57,647 nucleotides of DNA from a virus, in IMG/VR virus record IMGVR_UViG_3300048918_000350, positions 1-57,647 of that record; one strand, 5' to 3'. Shown one piece after another: positions 17,728-25,085 of this stretch (the first letter of the stretch is position 1; each line of letters begins with the position of its first letter). Below the pieces are notes generated by a model, which saw only the letters and a list, made by a program, of their open reading frames with translations, had not been told where the DNA came from and ran no database searches. Both the position numbers and the translations under genes were made by a program.

Positions 17728-18532
17728 CTACTCGGGCGGCCGCATTCCCTCGGCCGCGCTCATCGCCGCCGGCGTGCGCACGGTGATGCGCTACGTCTCG
17801 ACGCCCGGGAACCCGAAGAACATCACGAAGGCCGAGTACGAGGAACTCACCGCGGCCGGCATCACCGTCGGCCTGGTGTATGAAACCACGGCGTCGTGGA
17901 TGCTCGGTGGCTACTCGGCCGGCCTCGCCGCGGCGCGTTCGGCCAGGGTGCAGGCGACCGCAGTCGGCTACCCGGCTGCGCACCGGATTTGGTACGCCGC
18001 GGACTTCGAGGCGAGCGCCGCTCAGATCTCGACGGTCCTCGACTGCCTGAACGGCTGCGCCGCGGCGGACGGCGGCCGGGCGGCCGGGCTGGCCGACATC
18101 TACGGCGACTACGACGTGGTCGAGAAGACGTTCGCTGCCGGGTACACCGCGCCGTGGCAGACCGCTGCGTGGTCGCAGGGCAAGCGCTCGAACCACGCGG
18201 TGCTCTACCAGACCACGATGCAGACCACGTGCGCCGGCGTCCAGGTCGACATCAACGAGGTGCTCGCGCCTCTGTTCTCGTCCCCGCCGGCGGCGAAGCC
18301 GGCCACCACTACCGAGGAGGATCTCGACATGATGTGCATCAGCGTCCCCAACAGCGCGACCGTGGCGCCCACCGACGCGAAGGACCGGCAGGTGTGGCTG
18401 CTCTCGCCCATCGCGTACGTGCACCTGGACTCGCCGTCGTACGCGTCGCTGATGGAGCAGGGCGTGAAGACGGCGCACTGGACGTGGGCGCAGCACCAGG
18501 CGATGCTCGCGGCCACCAGCCACGCTGCCTGA
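17711..18532 (+). CDS. Endolysin with DUF1906 (GH25-like) domain
   Basis: 273 residues. Residues 1-190 match the DUF1906/Rv2525c-like glycoside hydrolase fold: YDYSGG (Asp6), GLVYETT (Glu58), YAADFE (Asp98, Glu100), YGDYDVV and the terminal GVQVDIN (Asp180). This fold cleaves or binds peptidoglycan in actinobacteria. A Pro/Ala/Thr linker near 190-203 leads to a small C-terminal domain of about 70 residues that may bind the wall. It has no signal peptide, so release would depend on the neighbouring membrane proteins. Confidence 0.85.
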   Translation: MTIAYDYSGGRIPSAALIAAGVRTVMRYVSTPGNPKNITKAEYEELTAAGITVGLVYETTASWMLGGYSAGLAAARSARVQATAVGYPAAHRIWYAADFEASAAQISTVLDCLNGCAAADGGRAAGLADIYGDYDVVEKTFAAGYTAPWQTAAWSQGKRSNHAVLYQTTMQTTCAGVQVDINEVLAPLFSSPPAAKPATTTEEDLDMMCISVPNSATVAPTDAKDRQVWLLSPIAYVHLDSPSYASLMEQGVKTAHWTWAQHQAMLAATSHAA

Positions 18533-18578
18533 CGCAGGACGCTGAAACCACAGGGGGTCGCCATGATCGGAGGTGAGC

Positions 18579-18905
18579 GTGAGTGAGGCACTGCCGCGCA
18601 CAGAGTTCGACCTCTACCGCGGGGGAACTGACCGTCGCCTGGACCGGCTCGAGGACCGGCTCGACCACCTCGACGACGCGCTCGAAGACGCTCTCCGGGA
18701 TGTGGCCAAGCAACGGGAAGGCGACCTCAAGGCGGGGACGGACGCGCTGGCGAAGGCCATCGCGGACTACGACAAGCGCCGCAAGGAAGAGCTTCAGTCT
18801 CAGCAGACAACTCGGGACCGGTCATGGCAGCGAACATTCGGCATAGCGGCCACGTTGGGCGCCCTGGTGGCGGCGTGGTACGAAATCCTCAGTCACATCC
18901 GCTGA
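18579..18905 (+). CDS. Coiled-coil protein with C-terminal membrane anchor (lysis/holin candidate)
   Basis: 108 residues. GTG 18579 was preferred over GTG 18573 because GGAGG then sits 5 nt upstream. A charged coiled coil (DRRLDRLEDRLDHLDDALED) spans about residues 18-65, and the end is a transmembrane helix (TFGIAATLGALVAAWYEIL). This architecture resembles XhlA-like lysis helpers or antiholins. Its stop overlaps the next ATG. Confidence 0.6.
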   Translation: MSEALPRTEFDLYRGGTDRRLDRLEDRLDHLDDALEDALRDVAKQREGDLKAGTDALAKAIADYDKRRKEELQSQQTTRDRSWQRTFGIAATLGALVAAWYEILSHIR

Positions 18906-19318
18906 TGCTGTTCTGGCGGGCGCATGGCCGTACGACGGCCTGGTGGTCGCTGGCGACGGCGAGCGCGGCGACGGCGATAGCGGCGGCGCAGCTGCTCGGC
19001 GCGCCCGCGGCTGGGGTGGGTGCGACGTCGCCCCCGGTGCCGCCCTCGTCGTCGAGCTCGGCGGCAGCGCCGGCACCGGGAGTGGGTGTGTCCTCGACGC
19101 CCCGGATCGTGGAAGCGGGTTCGCAGCCGTCACACCGGGTGCCGGTGCCGTCGCAGTCGCCGTCGGCGCCGTCGACCAGTTCGAGTCCGCACCCGTCGCC
19201 GGTGCGCAGTAGCGCCCCGCACCCGACGGTGTCGGGCGGGGGCGCGTCTGCTGGCGGCGTGTCGGTCGCAGTGGATGTGCTCGGCGTCCGCGTGGCGGTC
19301 GGGCTCAGGTTCCGGTGA
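18905..19318 (+). CDS. Membrane-anchored Pro/Ser-rich protein, end of late operon
   Basis: 137 residues. An N-terminal hydrophobic helix (TTAWWSLATASAATAIAAAQLLGA) can act as a signal anchor. It is followed by about 90 Pro/Ser/Ala-rich residues likely to be extended and exported, and a short beta end (VAVDVLGVRVAVGLRFR). The layout suggests a wall-spanning lysis accessory. No family is recognised. A terminator follows directly. Confidence 0.55.
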   Translation: MLFWRAHGRTTAWWSLATASAATAIAAAQLLGAPAAGVGATSPPVPPSSSSSAAAPAPGVGVSSTPRIVEAGSQPSHRVPVPSQSPSAPSTSSSPHPSPVRSSAPHPTVSGGGASAGGVSVAVDVLGVRVAVGLRFR

Positions 19319-19320
19319 CG

Positions 19321-19359
19321 ACGAAGCGCCCCGTCTCTCGCGGGAGTGGGACGCTTCGT
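19321..19359 (+). terminator. Terminator of the late operon
   Basis: ACGAAGCG (19321-19328) and CGCTTCGT (19352-19359) form an 8-bp perfect stem with a GC-rich loop, followed by a short T-containing tract. It lies three bases after the last late-gene stop. Confidence 0.7.
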
Positions 19360-19409
19360 TTGTTCCGTGGTCAGGCGGAACCTGCCTGCTCGGCCTGTTC
19401 GGCCACTTC

Positions 19410-19577
19410 TCAGCTCTCCGCGCTGGCGGCGACGTGGGCGTTCAGCCAGCAGTCGTAGCACATGTCGCCGTCGTCGCCGCGCAGGGGGCGCCCGCATTCG
19501 GGGCACTCCAGGGGCAGCTTGTCTGCGGTTTCCCACTCGTCGGCGTGGGTGATGACGTGCTTGATGTGGTCGTTCAT
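19410..19577 (-). CDS. Small zinc-ribbon protein
   Basis: 55 residues on the - strand, ATG at 19577 preceded by AAGGAG with 7-nt spacing. The core is CPECGRPLRGDDGDMCYDC, a four-cysteine zinc ribbon, flanked by acidic and His-rich ends. It begins the leftward lysogenic gene block. Function is unknown; nucleic-acid or protein binding is plausible. Confidence 0.65.
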   Translation of the reverse strand: MNDHIKHVITHADEWETADKLPLECPECGRPLRGDDGDMCYDCWLNAHVAASAES

Positions 19578-19619
19578 GTCAGGCTCCTTCGTATCCGTTT
19601 CGATCTGGTCGGGCTGCGC

Positions 19620-19655
19620 GGGCGCCGGTTCCCGGGGAGACGGGCGCCGGTTCCC
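19620..19655. repeat. 14-bp direct repeat, two copies
   Basis: GGGCGCCGGTTCCC occurs at 19620-19633 and 19642-19655, starts 22 bp apart (two helical turns). It lies between the zinc-ribbon gene and the gene to its right. It could be a protein-binding site or a simple duplication. Confidence 0.5.
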
Positions 19656-19666
19656 ACGCGGCCCGG

Positions 19667-19885
19667 TCAGGTCTCGTTGAGCACCTGGGTGAGTTGAATG
19701 CGCAGGTCGCAGATCTGCTCAACCTGCTCCGTCAGGATCTTGTACAGCGGGTCCTCGCGGGGGGTGCGCGCCTTCCCGTCGACGATGTTCTTGCCGCGGT
19801 CCCGGAGGGCTTCGTCGAGCAGGATCGCCTGGTCGTGGGTGAGGTTCAGCGGGCTAGTCTTCGGGGCGGTTTCGGGGAGGCTCAT
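19667..19885 (-). CDS. Small hypothetical protein under operator control
   Basis: 72 residues. ATG 19885 was chosen over ATG 19891 because AAGGAG is then 6 nt away. The sequence has helices around DQAILLDEALRDRGKNIV and DPLYKILTEQVEQICDLRIQL, suggesting a dimeric helical protein. A promoter with TTGCCA and CATAGT lies upstream between two palindromic operators, so expression is probably regulated. The family is unrecognised. Confidence 0.55.
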   Translation of the reverse strand: MSLPETAPKTSPLNLTHDQAILLDEALRDRGKNIVDGKARTPREDPLYKILTEQVEQICDLRIQLTQVLNET

Positions 19886-19909
19886 TGCCATCTCCTTAGT
19901 CAGTCGCTT

Positions 19910-19964
19910 AAGTGGCTTGCCACTTATGACTATGGCACGGCGCCCTAGAAATGGCAAGCCACTT
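19910..19964. promoter_or_regulatory. Divergent promoter with paired AAGTGGC palindromes
   Basis: AAGTGGCTTGCCACTT (19910-19925) and AAATGGCAAGCCACTT (19949-19964) are near-identical palindromes with centres 39 bp apart. On the - strand, TTGCCA (19952-19957) and CATAGT (19929-19934) with 17-bp spacing resemble -35/-10 elements. The two sites cover the -35 box and the predicted start point. Confidence 0.6.
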
Positions 19965-19981
19965 GTGCGATGATTCCTGCC

Positions 19982-20197
19982 ATGGCCGACCGACACCGAG
20001 ACCCACCCCTGACCGTCCGGCCACCAGCCGAAGTCCTCGGGAGCGCTCAAGTCGTCCTGGCTGACCGGGGCGTCGAGATGCGCGCTTTCGTGTCCGCCTG
20101 CCTCTCCGCGCTCGCTGCCGACCCCGACGGCGTGCTGCGGTCGCTGGACGGACACTGGCCGCCGGAGAAGCCGCGCGGTCGGCCACGCGCTACCTGA
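19982..20197 (+). CDS. Small hypothetical protein, divergent from the 19667 gene
   Basis: 71 residues from ATG 19982; an in-frame ATG 19970 is possible. The sequence holds a helical stretch (VEMRAFVSACLSALAADPDGVL) and ends in a basic tail (KPRGRPRAT) of AT-hook type. It could be a small DNA-binding protein, and the palindromes at its promoter might be its own operators. Evidence is limited to composition and context. Confidence 0.5.
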   Translation: MADRHRDPPLTVRPPAEVLGSAQVVLADRGVEMRAFVSACLSALAADPDGVLRSLDGHWPPEKPRGRPRAT

Positions 20198-20213
20198 CGG
20201 CGCGCCAACGCGA

Positions 20214-20245
20214 ACGGCCCCTCCCGGTCGAGCGGGAAGGGCCGT
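20214..20245. terminator. Terminator between convergent genes
   Basis: ACGGCCC (20214-20220) pairs with GGGCCGT (20239-20245), extended inside by CCCG and CGGG. It lies between the + gene ending at 20197 and the - gene ending at 20270 and could serve both. Confidence 0.6.
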
Positions 20246-20269
20246 GCGCTGCCTCGTAGCTGAAGCAGT

Positions 20270-20488
20270 CTACGCCGCGACAGCCCGGGGCCTAACTCGG
20301 ATTGCCGGTGTTGGCTGCACGACGTACAGGGGCGCCTGCCCCGGAGGCACCGGAAGTGGGCCGACGGGAGTCAGGCCGACCGATCGCAGCAGGGCCGTGA
20401 CTTGCTCCATGGCGGCGACGGGGATGGCGAGCTGCACAACCGCCGGAGTGCCATCGGTGGCATAGACGTTGATCGGGTGCACATCCAT
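20270..20488 (-). CDS. Small hypothetical protein
   Basis: 72 residues, ATG at 20488. The sequence MDVHPINVYATDGTPAVVQLAIPV and a Pro-rich C-terminal half suggest a small beta protein. It starts 5 bases after the stop of the upstream - strand gene, so it is in the same leftward operon. Function is unknown. Confidence 0.5.
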   Translation of the reverse strand: MDVHPINVYATDGTPAVVQLAIPVAAMEQVTALLRSVGLTPVGPLPVPPGQAPLYVVQPTPAIRVRPRAVAA

Positions 20489-20493
20489 GGCGG

Positions 20494-20793
20494 TCAGCCT
20501 ACTGCCGCATCGGGCCGCAGCCGTGCCGCGTACCGGGCGTGCGACTCCGCCGCAGCCGCGAGCGCCTGGTCCACGTCCACGCCGAGCTCAGCAACGAGCC
20601 GCAACCGGGTAAGAGCGCCGTTAGCGAGCTCGCGGACGAGCTCCGGCACGTCGAGCGGGCCGCCCTCGGCGTGGCTGCGCAGGATCCGGAGCACGTCGCC
20701 GTCCGGGACGCCGAGTATCAGCGGGATGTGCCCGACCGGCGTCGGGTCGGGGAACGCCGCACGGCTGGCGGCTACGGCCTCGTCGAGAGTCAC
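20494..20793 (-). CDS. Helical protein, weak MazG-like similarity
   Basis: 99 residues from GTG 20793, one base after the upstream gene's stop. The helical pattern VPELVRELANGALTRLRL and VAELGVDVDQALAAAAES, then HARYAARL, recalls the C-terminal half of MazG-like nucleotide pyrophosphohydrolases, but the metal-binding acidic motif is not clear. The call stays hypothetical. Confidence 0.5.
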   Translation of the reverse strand: MTLDEAVAASRAAFPDPTPVGHIPLILGVPDGDVLRILRSHAEGGPLDVPELVRELANGALTRLRLVAELGVDVDQALAAAAESHARYAARLRPDAAVG

Positions 20794-20794
20794 G

Positions 20795-21130
20795 TCACGC
20801 CGCCGTCAGGGCCGTGAGCCGATCCAGGAACGCGATGTCGGCCTGCGTCGACAGCCGGAACTCGATGGAGTCGTCACCGGTCATCCCGGCGTTGTCGCGC
20901 AGCCACTCCAGCGCGACGCGGCGGGCCCGCAGTAGCGTGACCAGCTCCGGGTGCGCGACCGTCACGGTCCCGATCTGCCGCCGGACGCTCGGGTGCTCGT
21001 CGTCGATCAGGTTGCCGAGACTGGCCGGGGCCTCGTCCGCCAGGCGGATTAGCTGGCAGAACGTCAGGTCGACCTTCAGCCGCTCGCCGGACGAGTCCGG
21101 CCGCCACGTCGCCTCCACCTGGAAGTACAT
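20795..21130 (-). CDS. Hypothetical protein in leftward operon
   Basis: 111 residues; AGGAGG precedes ATG 21130. Beta strands open the protein (MYFQVEATWRPDSSGERLKVDLTF), followed by mixed helices with conserved-looking Trp and Arg residues (RRVALEWLRDNAG). It lies between the lipoprotein gene and the MazG-like gene in one operon. No known family recognised. Confidence 0.55.
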   Translation of the reverse strand: MYFQVEATWRPDSSGERLKVDLTFCQLIRLADEAPASLGNLIDDEHPSVRRQIGTVTVAHPELVTLLRARRVALEWLRDNAGMTGDDSIEFRLSTQADIAFLDRLTALTAA

Positions 21131-21138
21131 CCCGCCTC

Positions 21139-21612
21139 CTACTGGTTGCAGCTGCTCGCGGTGTACGACTGGCTGTCGGTCGCCTCGTCTGATTTGAACG
21201 TAGCACCGGACTGGCTGATCCCGGAGATGGCCGCGTAGGCCCGCATGTCGTAGCCGGGCAGGCAGATCGCGTCGGCAGTGACGGTGACGGGCGGCGATTC
21301 GAGGCTCTCGCGCGGGTCGTCCACGTCGTGCCAGGTGCTGGTACCGGTCTCGCGGGCCTGGAACTTCAGGGTGGTGTGCGTGGCGAGCGCCACGAAGTTG
21401 CAGGTGACGGTCGCGGCGGCGACGATCTGGCGGTGTGTCGGCTTGCGGATGACGAGCACGAACTTGCACACGTCGGAGCCGCCGGGGTTCTGGATGCTCA
21501 CGTGCGTGGTGTAGCCGTTCGGCTTGCCGCTGGAGCCGCAGCCGGCCGCAGTGGTGGCGAGCAGCGCGGTGAACGCGCCCGCGGCGGTCAAGGTGGTGCG
21601 GAGTCGGTTCAT
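21139..21612 (-). CDS. Secreted lipoprotein, candidate lysogenic-conversion or exclusion factor
   Basis: 157 residues, ATG 21612 with a purine-rich site. A type II signal peptide is evident: MNRLR, a hydrophobic core, then the lipobox TAAGC with Cys25. The mature part is a beta-rich domain with four further cysteines. Small lipoproteins expressed from prophages in other systems block superinfection. Its place in the lysogeny block supports such a role, but function is inferred. Confidence 0.65.
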   Translation of the reverse strand: MNRLRTTLTAAGAFTALLATTAAGCGSSGKPNGYTTHVSIQNPGGSDVCKFVLVIRKPTHRQIVAAATVTCNFVALATHTTLKFQARETGTSTWHDVDDPRESLESPPVTVTADAICLPGYDMRAYAAISGISQSGATFKSDEATDSQSYTASSCNQ

Positions 21613-21640
21613 GTTCCCCTCCCTGGGATGTGGTGTGGCG

Positions 21641-21835
21641 TCAGATGCCGCCCTCGGCGTAGCCGAAGGCCTGGAGCTCCGGGTCAGTGTGCACGCCGTG
21701 TTCGGGGCAGAAGTCGTAGACGCGGATGGTCATCGCGCTGGGGTGCTCGTATACGGTGCGCGGTTTCGGGGCGAAGCCGACCTCGGGGACGGTGACCTTC
21801 TTGTCGGCGTCCTGTGCGGGGGGCTGCTGGTCCAT
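21641..21835 (-). CDS. Small hypothetical protein controlled by the GntR operator
   Basis: 64 residues, ATG 21835 with GAGGAG 7 nt upstream. The sequence (TVYEHPSAMTIRVYDFCPEHGVHTDP) includes Cys and His residues that could bind zinc. The promoter lies in the 28-bp inverted repeat shared with the divergent GntR gene, so it is probably part of that regulon. Function is unknown. Confidence 0.55.
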   Translation of the reverse strand: MDQQPPAQDADKKVTVPEVGFAPKPRTVYEHPSAMTIRVYDFCPEHGVHTDPELQAFGYAEGGI

Positions 21836-21852
21836 CTGACTACTCCTCAAAT

Positions 21853-21880
21853 GGTACACGTGTTATAGGACACGTGTACC
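21853..21880. promoter_or_regulatory. 28-bp perfect inverted repeat, GntR operator
   Basis: GGTACACGTGT (21853-21863) and ACACGTGTACC (21870-21880) are exact inverse copies around TATAGG. The site sits between the divergent - gene at 21835 and the GntR gene at 21935. It is the expected kind of site for autoregulation by the adjacent HutC/KorA-like protein. Confidence 0.75.
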
Positions 21881-21934
21881 ACCCCGGTGCTACGCTGCCA
21901 AGACTCGCCACTGAAAAATCTGAGAGGAATTCAG

Positions 21935-22666
21935 ATGACGCACCAGCGCAAGCCTGAGACGAACACGCGCGAGATCGTCGCCGCCAAGCTGCGCGGCCGC
22001 GTCTTCTCCGGCGAATGGGGACCAGGCGCGCAACTGCCCACCGTCCGCGGCGTCGCCGAGCAGTACCAGTGCAGCCACGTCACCGCCCACGAGGCCATCA
22101 AGATCCTGGAGGCCGAGGGGCTCATCATCCTGCGGCCCCGGCAGCGCGCCGTCATCGCCGACACGCGACGCTCCATCGCCGGGTCCCGCGAACGCCTCGC
22201 CAGGTCGGCCGAAGGCGGCCTGTTCCGGCCTACCGAGACCCCTGAGATCCTGCGCGCGGAGATCGCCACACGCCCACATCCCGAAGCGCTCGAAGCCTTC
22301 GGACCCGACGCCGGGGACCGGCTCGGCCGGCGCGAGTACCTGGTGCGCATCGGCGGCACCGTCGTAACCTACGGCTGCTCCTACTTCCACCTGGCGATCT
22401 GGGCCCAGGTCGACGAGCTGCGCGTGGCCGAGCCGATCGTGGACGGCGCCGTCGGCGCGATCCGACGCGCCATCAACCGTAAGGTCGCCGTGATGCCTCC
22501 GCCGATCCACATGGCCGCGGCCGCCACCGATCTGGAGTCCGACCGGCTCGGCGTGCCGGAGGACAGCCCGGTGTTGGTGGAGACGACCACGTGCATCGAC
22601 TCCGCTGGAGAGGTGCTGGAGTGGAACATTCAGGTGCACCCGGCCGGCTACCGGATCGGCGCCTGA
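21935..22666 (+). CDS. GntR-family (HutC/KorA-like) transcriptional regulator
   Basis: 243 residues; AGAGG precedes ATG 21935. The N-terminal winged helix reads KLRGRVFSGEWGPGAQLPT then VRGVAEQYQCSHVTAHEAIK and LEAEGLIILRPRQRAVI, diagnostic of GntR. The C-terminal 140 residues match a UTRA effector domain (PVLVETTTCIDSAGEVLEW). In Streptomyces plasmids and AICEs the KorA/KorSA/TraR regulators of this family control transfer and copy number. The operator upstream supports autoregulation. Confidence 0.85.
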   Translation: MTHQRKPETNTREIVAAKLRGRVFSGEWGPGAQLPTVRGVAEQYQCSHVTAHEAIKILEAEGLIILRPRQRAVIADTRRSIAGSRERLARSAEGGLFRPTETPEILRAEIATRPHPEALEAFGPDAGDRLGRREYLVRIGGTVVTYGCSYFHLAIWAQVDELRVAEPIVDGAVGAIRRAINRKVAVMPPPIHMAAAATDLESDRLGVPEDSPVLVETTTCIDSAGEVLEWNIQVHPAGYRIGA

Positions 22667-22683
22667 GCGGTCCCCGAACAAGA

Positions 22684-22714
22684 CGAAGGCCCCCGCTGGA
22701 ACCGGGGGCCTTCG
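22684..22714. terminator. Bidirectional terminator
   Basis: CGAAGGCCCCCG (22684-22695) and CGGGGGCCTTCG (22703-22714) form a 12-bp perfect stem with a 7-nt loop between the convergent GntR gene and the - gene ending at 22727. Confidence 0.8.
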
Positions 22715-22726
22715 TGGTTCAGCGGG

Positions 22727-23449
22727 TCAGCAGGGGTCCCAGGTGCCGTCGAAGGACGAGCACACCTCGGCCATGGCGATGTTGTAGCCGCCGGACGCGG
22801 CCGCGCTCTTCACGGTGCTGTCGCCGTCCTGCGTCACGGTAGTCGTGCAGGTGACGTGGCCGCCACCCTGCAGCTGCGCGGTGACGGAGTAGTACTCGGC
22901 GGTGTCGTCCAGGGTCATCGTCTTGGTGAACGGCAGGTGCGAGGCGCTGAAGTTCGATCCTTCGGGCCCGTACATGATGTCGATGCCGTCGCCATCGGTG
23001 CTCCCGGTGCAGTGGAAGACGACCTGGTCGGGCGGCGTGGCGGTCGTGGGCGCGTCGGTCGGCGGCGGCACGATCGGGACGTCAGTGTACGAGTCGTCGG
23101 TCGGCGTAGCCCAGTTGATGCCGTCGGTGGAGTACGGGCTCGGCCAGGACGGCTCCGGGCTGCTGCTGCCTGCGGCGGTGGTCGTGGCCGGGCTGTTCGA
23201 GGTGGCCGCGCCGATGATGATGCACACGACCAGGACGCCGAGGGCGCTGAGTGCGATGTTGCGGGCCGTGTGCTTCTTCTTCGGCGGCTGTGGGGCCGGG
23301 TAGTAGCCGACCTGTGTGGCCGGCGGCTCCTGCGGCGTGTGGCCCGAGCGGCTGCGCGTGGGCGCGTCGTCGTCCGGCCGCGGGCCGCTGACGCGCCTGT
23401 GCGTCGTCCCGTCGTCCTCTTGCCATTCCTGGCCGCTGTCGTAGCTCAT
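22727..23449 (-). CDS. Membrane-anchored protein with MmpS-like exported domain
   Basis: 240 residues, ATG 23449 after a G-rich site. A Pro/Lys-rich cytoplasmic head of about 60 residues precedes one transmembrane helix (ARNIALSALGVLVVCIIIGAAT), a Ser/Thr/Pro linker, and an outer domain. The outer domain has MYGPEGSNFS, PFTKTMTLDDTAEYYSV and QLQGGGHVTC, close to the MmpS-type beta fold common in actinobacteria and their prophages. A lysogenic surface change or exclusion role is plausible. Confidence 0.65.
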   Translation of the reverse strand: MSYDSGQEWQEDDGTTHRRVSGPRPDDDAPTRSRSGHTPQEPPATQVGYYPAPQPPKKKHTARNIALSALGVLVVCIIIGAATSNSPATTTAAGSSSPEPSWPSPYSTDGINWATPTDDSYTDVPIVPPPTDAPTTATPPDQVVFHCTGSTDGDGIDIMYGPEGSNFSASHLPFTKTMTLDDTAEYYSVTAQLQGGGHVTCTTTVTQDGDSTVKSAAASGGYNIAMAEVCSSFDGTWDPC

Positions 23450-23534
23450 GAGTTCCCCCTCCAGTTGCGTGACGGTGCGTCACGGTACTCTGACGGATCT
23501 GCGGTCGGCAGGTGGCGTGCCCCTGGCGATAGGG

Positions 23535-23594
23535 CCTACCTATGCCGCTGTTAGGTTTTCTCGGGCGAGAATAACTGACAGGTATAGAGGTGGC
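23535..23594. other. Candidate attP of the serine integrase
   Basis: An imperfect inverted repeat with 29-bp arms (19 of 29 positions matching) is centred on GG at 23564-23565, with TTCTCG and CGAGAA directly flanking. It lies just upstream of the integrase gene, the usual place for attP of large serine recombinases, and has their typical size and symmetry. The GG would be the crossover dinucleotide. Confidence 0.6.
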
Positions 23595-23609
23595 AAGTAC
23601 CATGGGGCC

Positions 23610-25043
23610 ATGGAATCGTTGCGAGCCTTCGTCTATGACCGCACGTCACGCGACATCAAGGGCACTGCGAGCGAGCGGGCCAACGCGGACCAGAACACCG
23701 AGAACGAGCGGATCTGCCAGCGGCTCGGTGCTGTGATCGTGGCCCGGTTCACGGATCCGGGCAAGGGGGCGTCGCGGCACTCGAAGTCGAAGCGCGACGA
23801 CTACGAGCGGATGGTCGAGCGGGTCGAGCGGGCCGAGTGCGACATCCTCGTGGTGTGGGAGGCGTCCCGGGCGTACCGGGAGCTCGGGATGTATGTGCGG
23901 CTGCGTGACCTGTGTACGAAGCACAAGGTGCTGCTGTGCTACAACGGCCAGGTCTTCGACATGACGCGCGGCAACGACCGGTTCCTGACGGGTCTGAACG
24001 CGTTGCAGGCGGAGCTGGAGGCGGATGTGATCCGGGACCGGGTGCTGCGCACGACGCGGCTGAACGCGGAGCGGGGCCGGCCGCACGGGCGGCTGCCGTA
24101 CGGGTACCGGCGTGTCTACGACGAGCGTACGGGCGCGCTGGTCGAGCAGGTGCCGGACGAGGAGCAGGCGCCGATCGTGCAGGAGATCGCGCGGCGGGCC
24201 GCGGGTGGCCAGTCGCTGTATCTGATCGCTAAGGATCTCAACGACCGCGGTGTGCCGGGGCCGACGGGGCGGCCGTGGGATCCGCAGATATTGCCGGATC
24301 TGATCCGGAAGCCGACGTATATCGGCAAGCGGCAGCACCAGGGGCGCGTCGTGGGCGATGCGGTGTGGGAGCCGATCCTGGACGAGGAGACGTACTACGC
24401 CTGCGTGCGGCTGTTCTCGGATCCAGCGCGCCGCACATCGAAGGGCAGTGCGGTGAAGTTCCTGCTGTCGGGGATCGCGCGGTGCTCGGTGTGCAAGGGG
24501 GTGGCGAGGCCGCGCCGGTCGTTCGAGAAGGACCGGTGGGCGTATACGTGTGTGGCGACGGGCTGTTTCAAGGCCTCGATTCAGGTCGTGCCGTTCGATG
24601 CGCTCGTGAAGGAGGCGCTGCTGGAGTATGTCGAGCGTCCCGAGTTTGTGGCCGCTCTGGGCCGCAGTGCGGGCGGCGATGCGACGGCGGCGGCGCTGGC
24701 TGAGGCGGAGGCGCTGGAAGCACAGTTGGCAGACGCTCGAGAGATGGCGGGGCGGTGGGAGAATGGCCAGTTGGCACTGTCTGTGGCGTCGTTGGCGTCG
24801 TTGGAACGGCAGTTGCTGCCTCGGATCGAGTCGGCACGTGAGCGTGCGCAGTCGGCGGAAGTACCTCATGCGCTGCGGGAGATCGCGGGGCCGGGCGCGC
24901 GCGCGAGGTGGGATGCGATGGGGGAGGATTTGACGTGGCGCCGGTCGGTGGTCAGGCCGCTGGTGGTGCCGTGGATGAATCCGGCGGGGAAGGGCGTGCG
25001 GGGGATCCGGCCGGGCAGGTTTGATCTGGAGTGGCTGTACTGA
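23610..25043 (+). CDS. int: Large serine recombinase (phage integrase)
   Basis: 477 residues. ATG 23610 follows attP. The N-terminal catalytic domain has AFVYDRTSRD with Ser13 as the likely nucleophile and the arginine cluster RDRVLRTTRLNAERG. The Recombinase domain (LPYGYRRVYDE, LNDRGVPGPTGRPWD, LIRKPTYIGKRQHQG) and a zinc ribbon (CSVCKG near residue 292, YTCVATGCF) follow. A coiled coil lies in the C-terminal third. It should catalyse attP x attB integration. The convergent gene ends nearby across a terminator. Confidence 0.95.
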   Translation: MESLRAFVYDRTSRDIKGTASERANADQNTENERICQRLGAVIVARFTDPGKGASRHSKSKRDDYERMVERVERAECDILVVWEASRAYRELGMYVRLRDLCTKHKVLLCYNGQVFDMTRGNDRFLTGLNALQAELEADVIRDRVLRTTRLNAERGRPHGRLPYGYRRVYDERTGALVEQVPDEEQAPIVQEIARRAAGGQSLYLIAKDLNDRGVPGPTGRPWDPQILPDLIRKPTYIGKRQHQGRVVGDAVWEPILDEETYYACVRLFSDPARRTSKGSAVKFLLSGIARCSVCKGVARPRRSFEKDRWAYTCVATGCFKASIQVVPFDALVKEALLEYVERPEFVAALGRSAGGDATAAALAEAEALEAQLADAREMAGRWENGQLALSVASLASLERQLLPRIESARERAQSAEVPHALREIAGPGARARWDAMGEDLTWRRSVVRPLVVPWMNPAGKGVRGIRPGRFDLEWLY

Positions 25044-25044
25044 G

Positions 25045-25073
25045 GCCCGCGCCGGGGAAGCGGACGCGGGCCC
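25045..25073. terminator. Terminator after the integrase gene
   Basis: GGCCCGCG (25045-25052) pairs with CGCGGGCC (25066-25073) in an 8-bp stem two bases past the integrase stop. It also lies just beyond the end of the convergent 25086 gene. Confidence 0.6.
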
Positions 25074-25085
25074 GTCCAGGGACGG

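Noticed and set aside
20494-20793. MazG pyrophosphohydrolase
   Set aside because: Helical spacing is similar but the acidic metal-binding motif is not seen, so it is left hypothetical.
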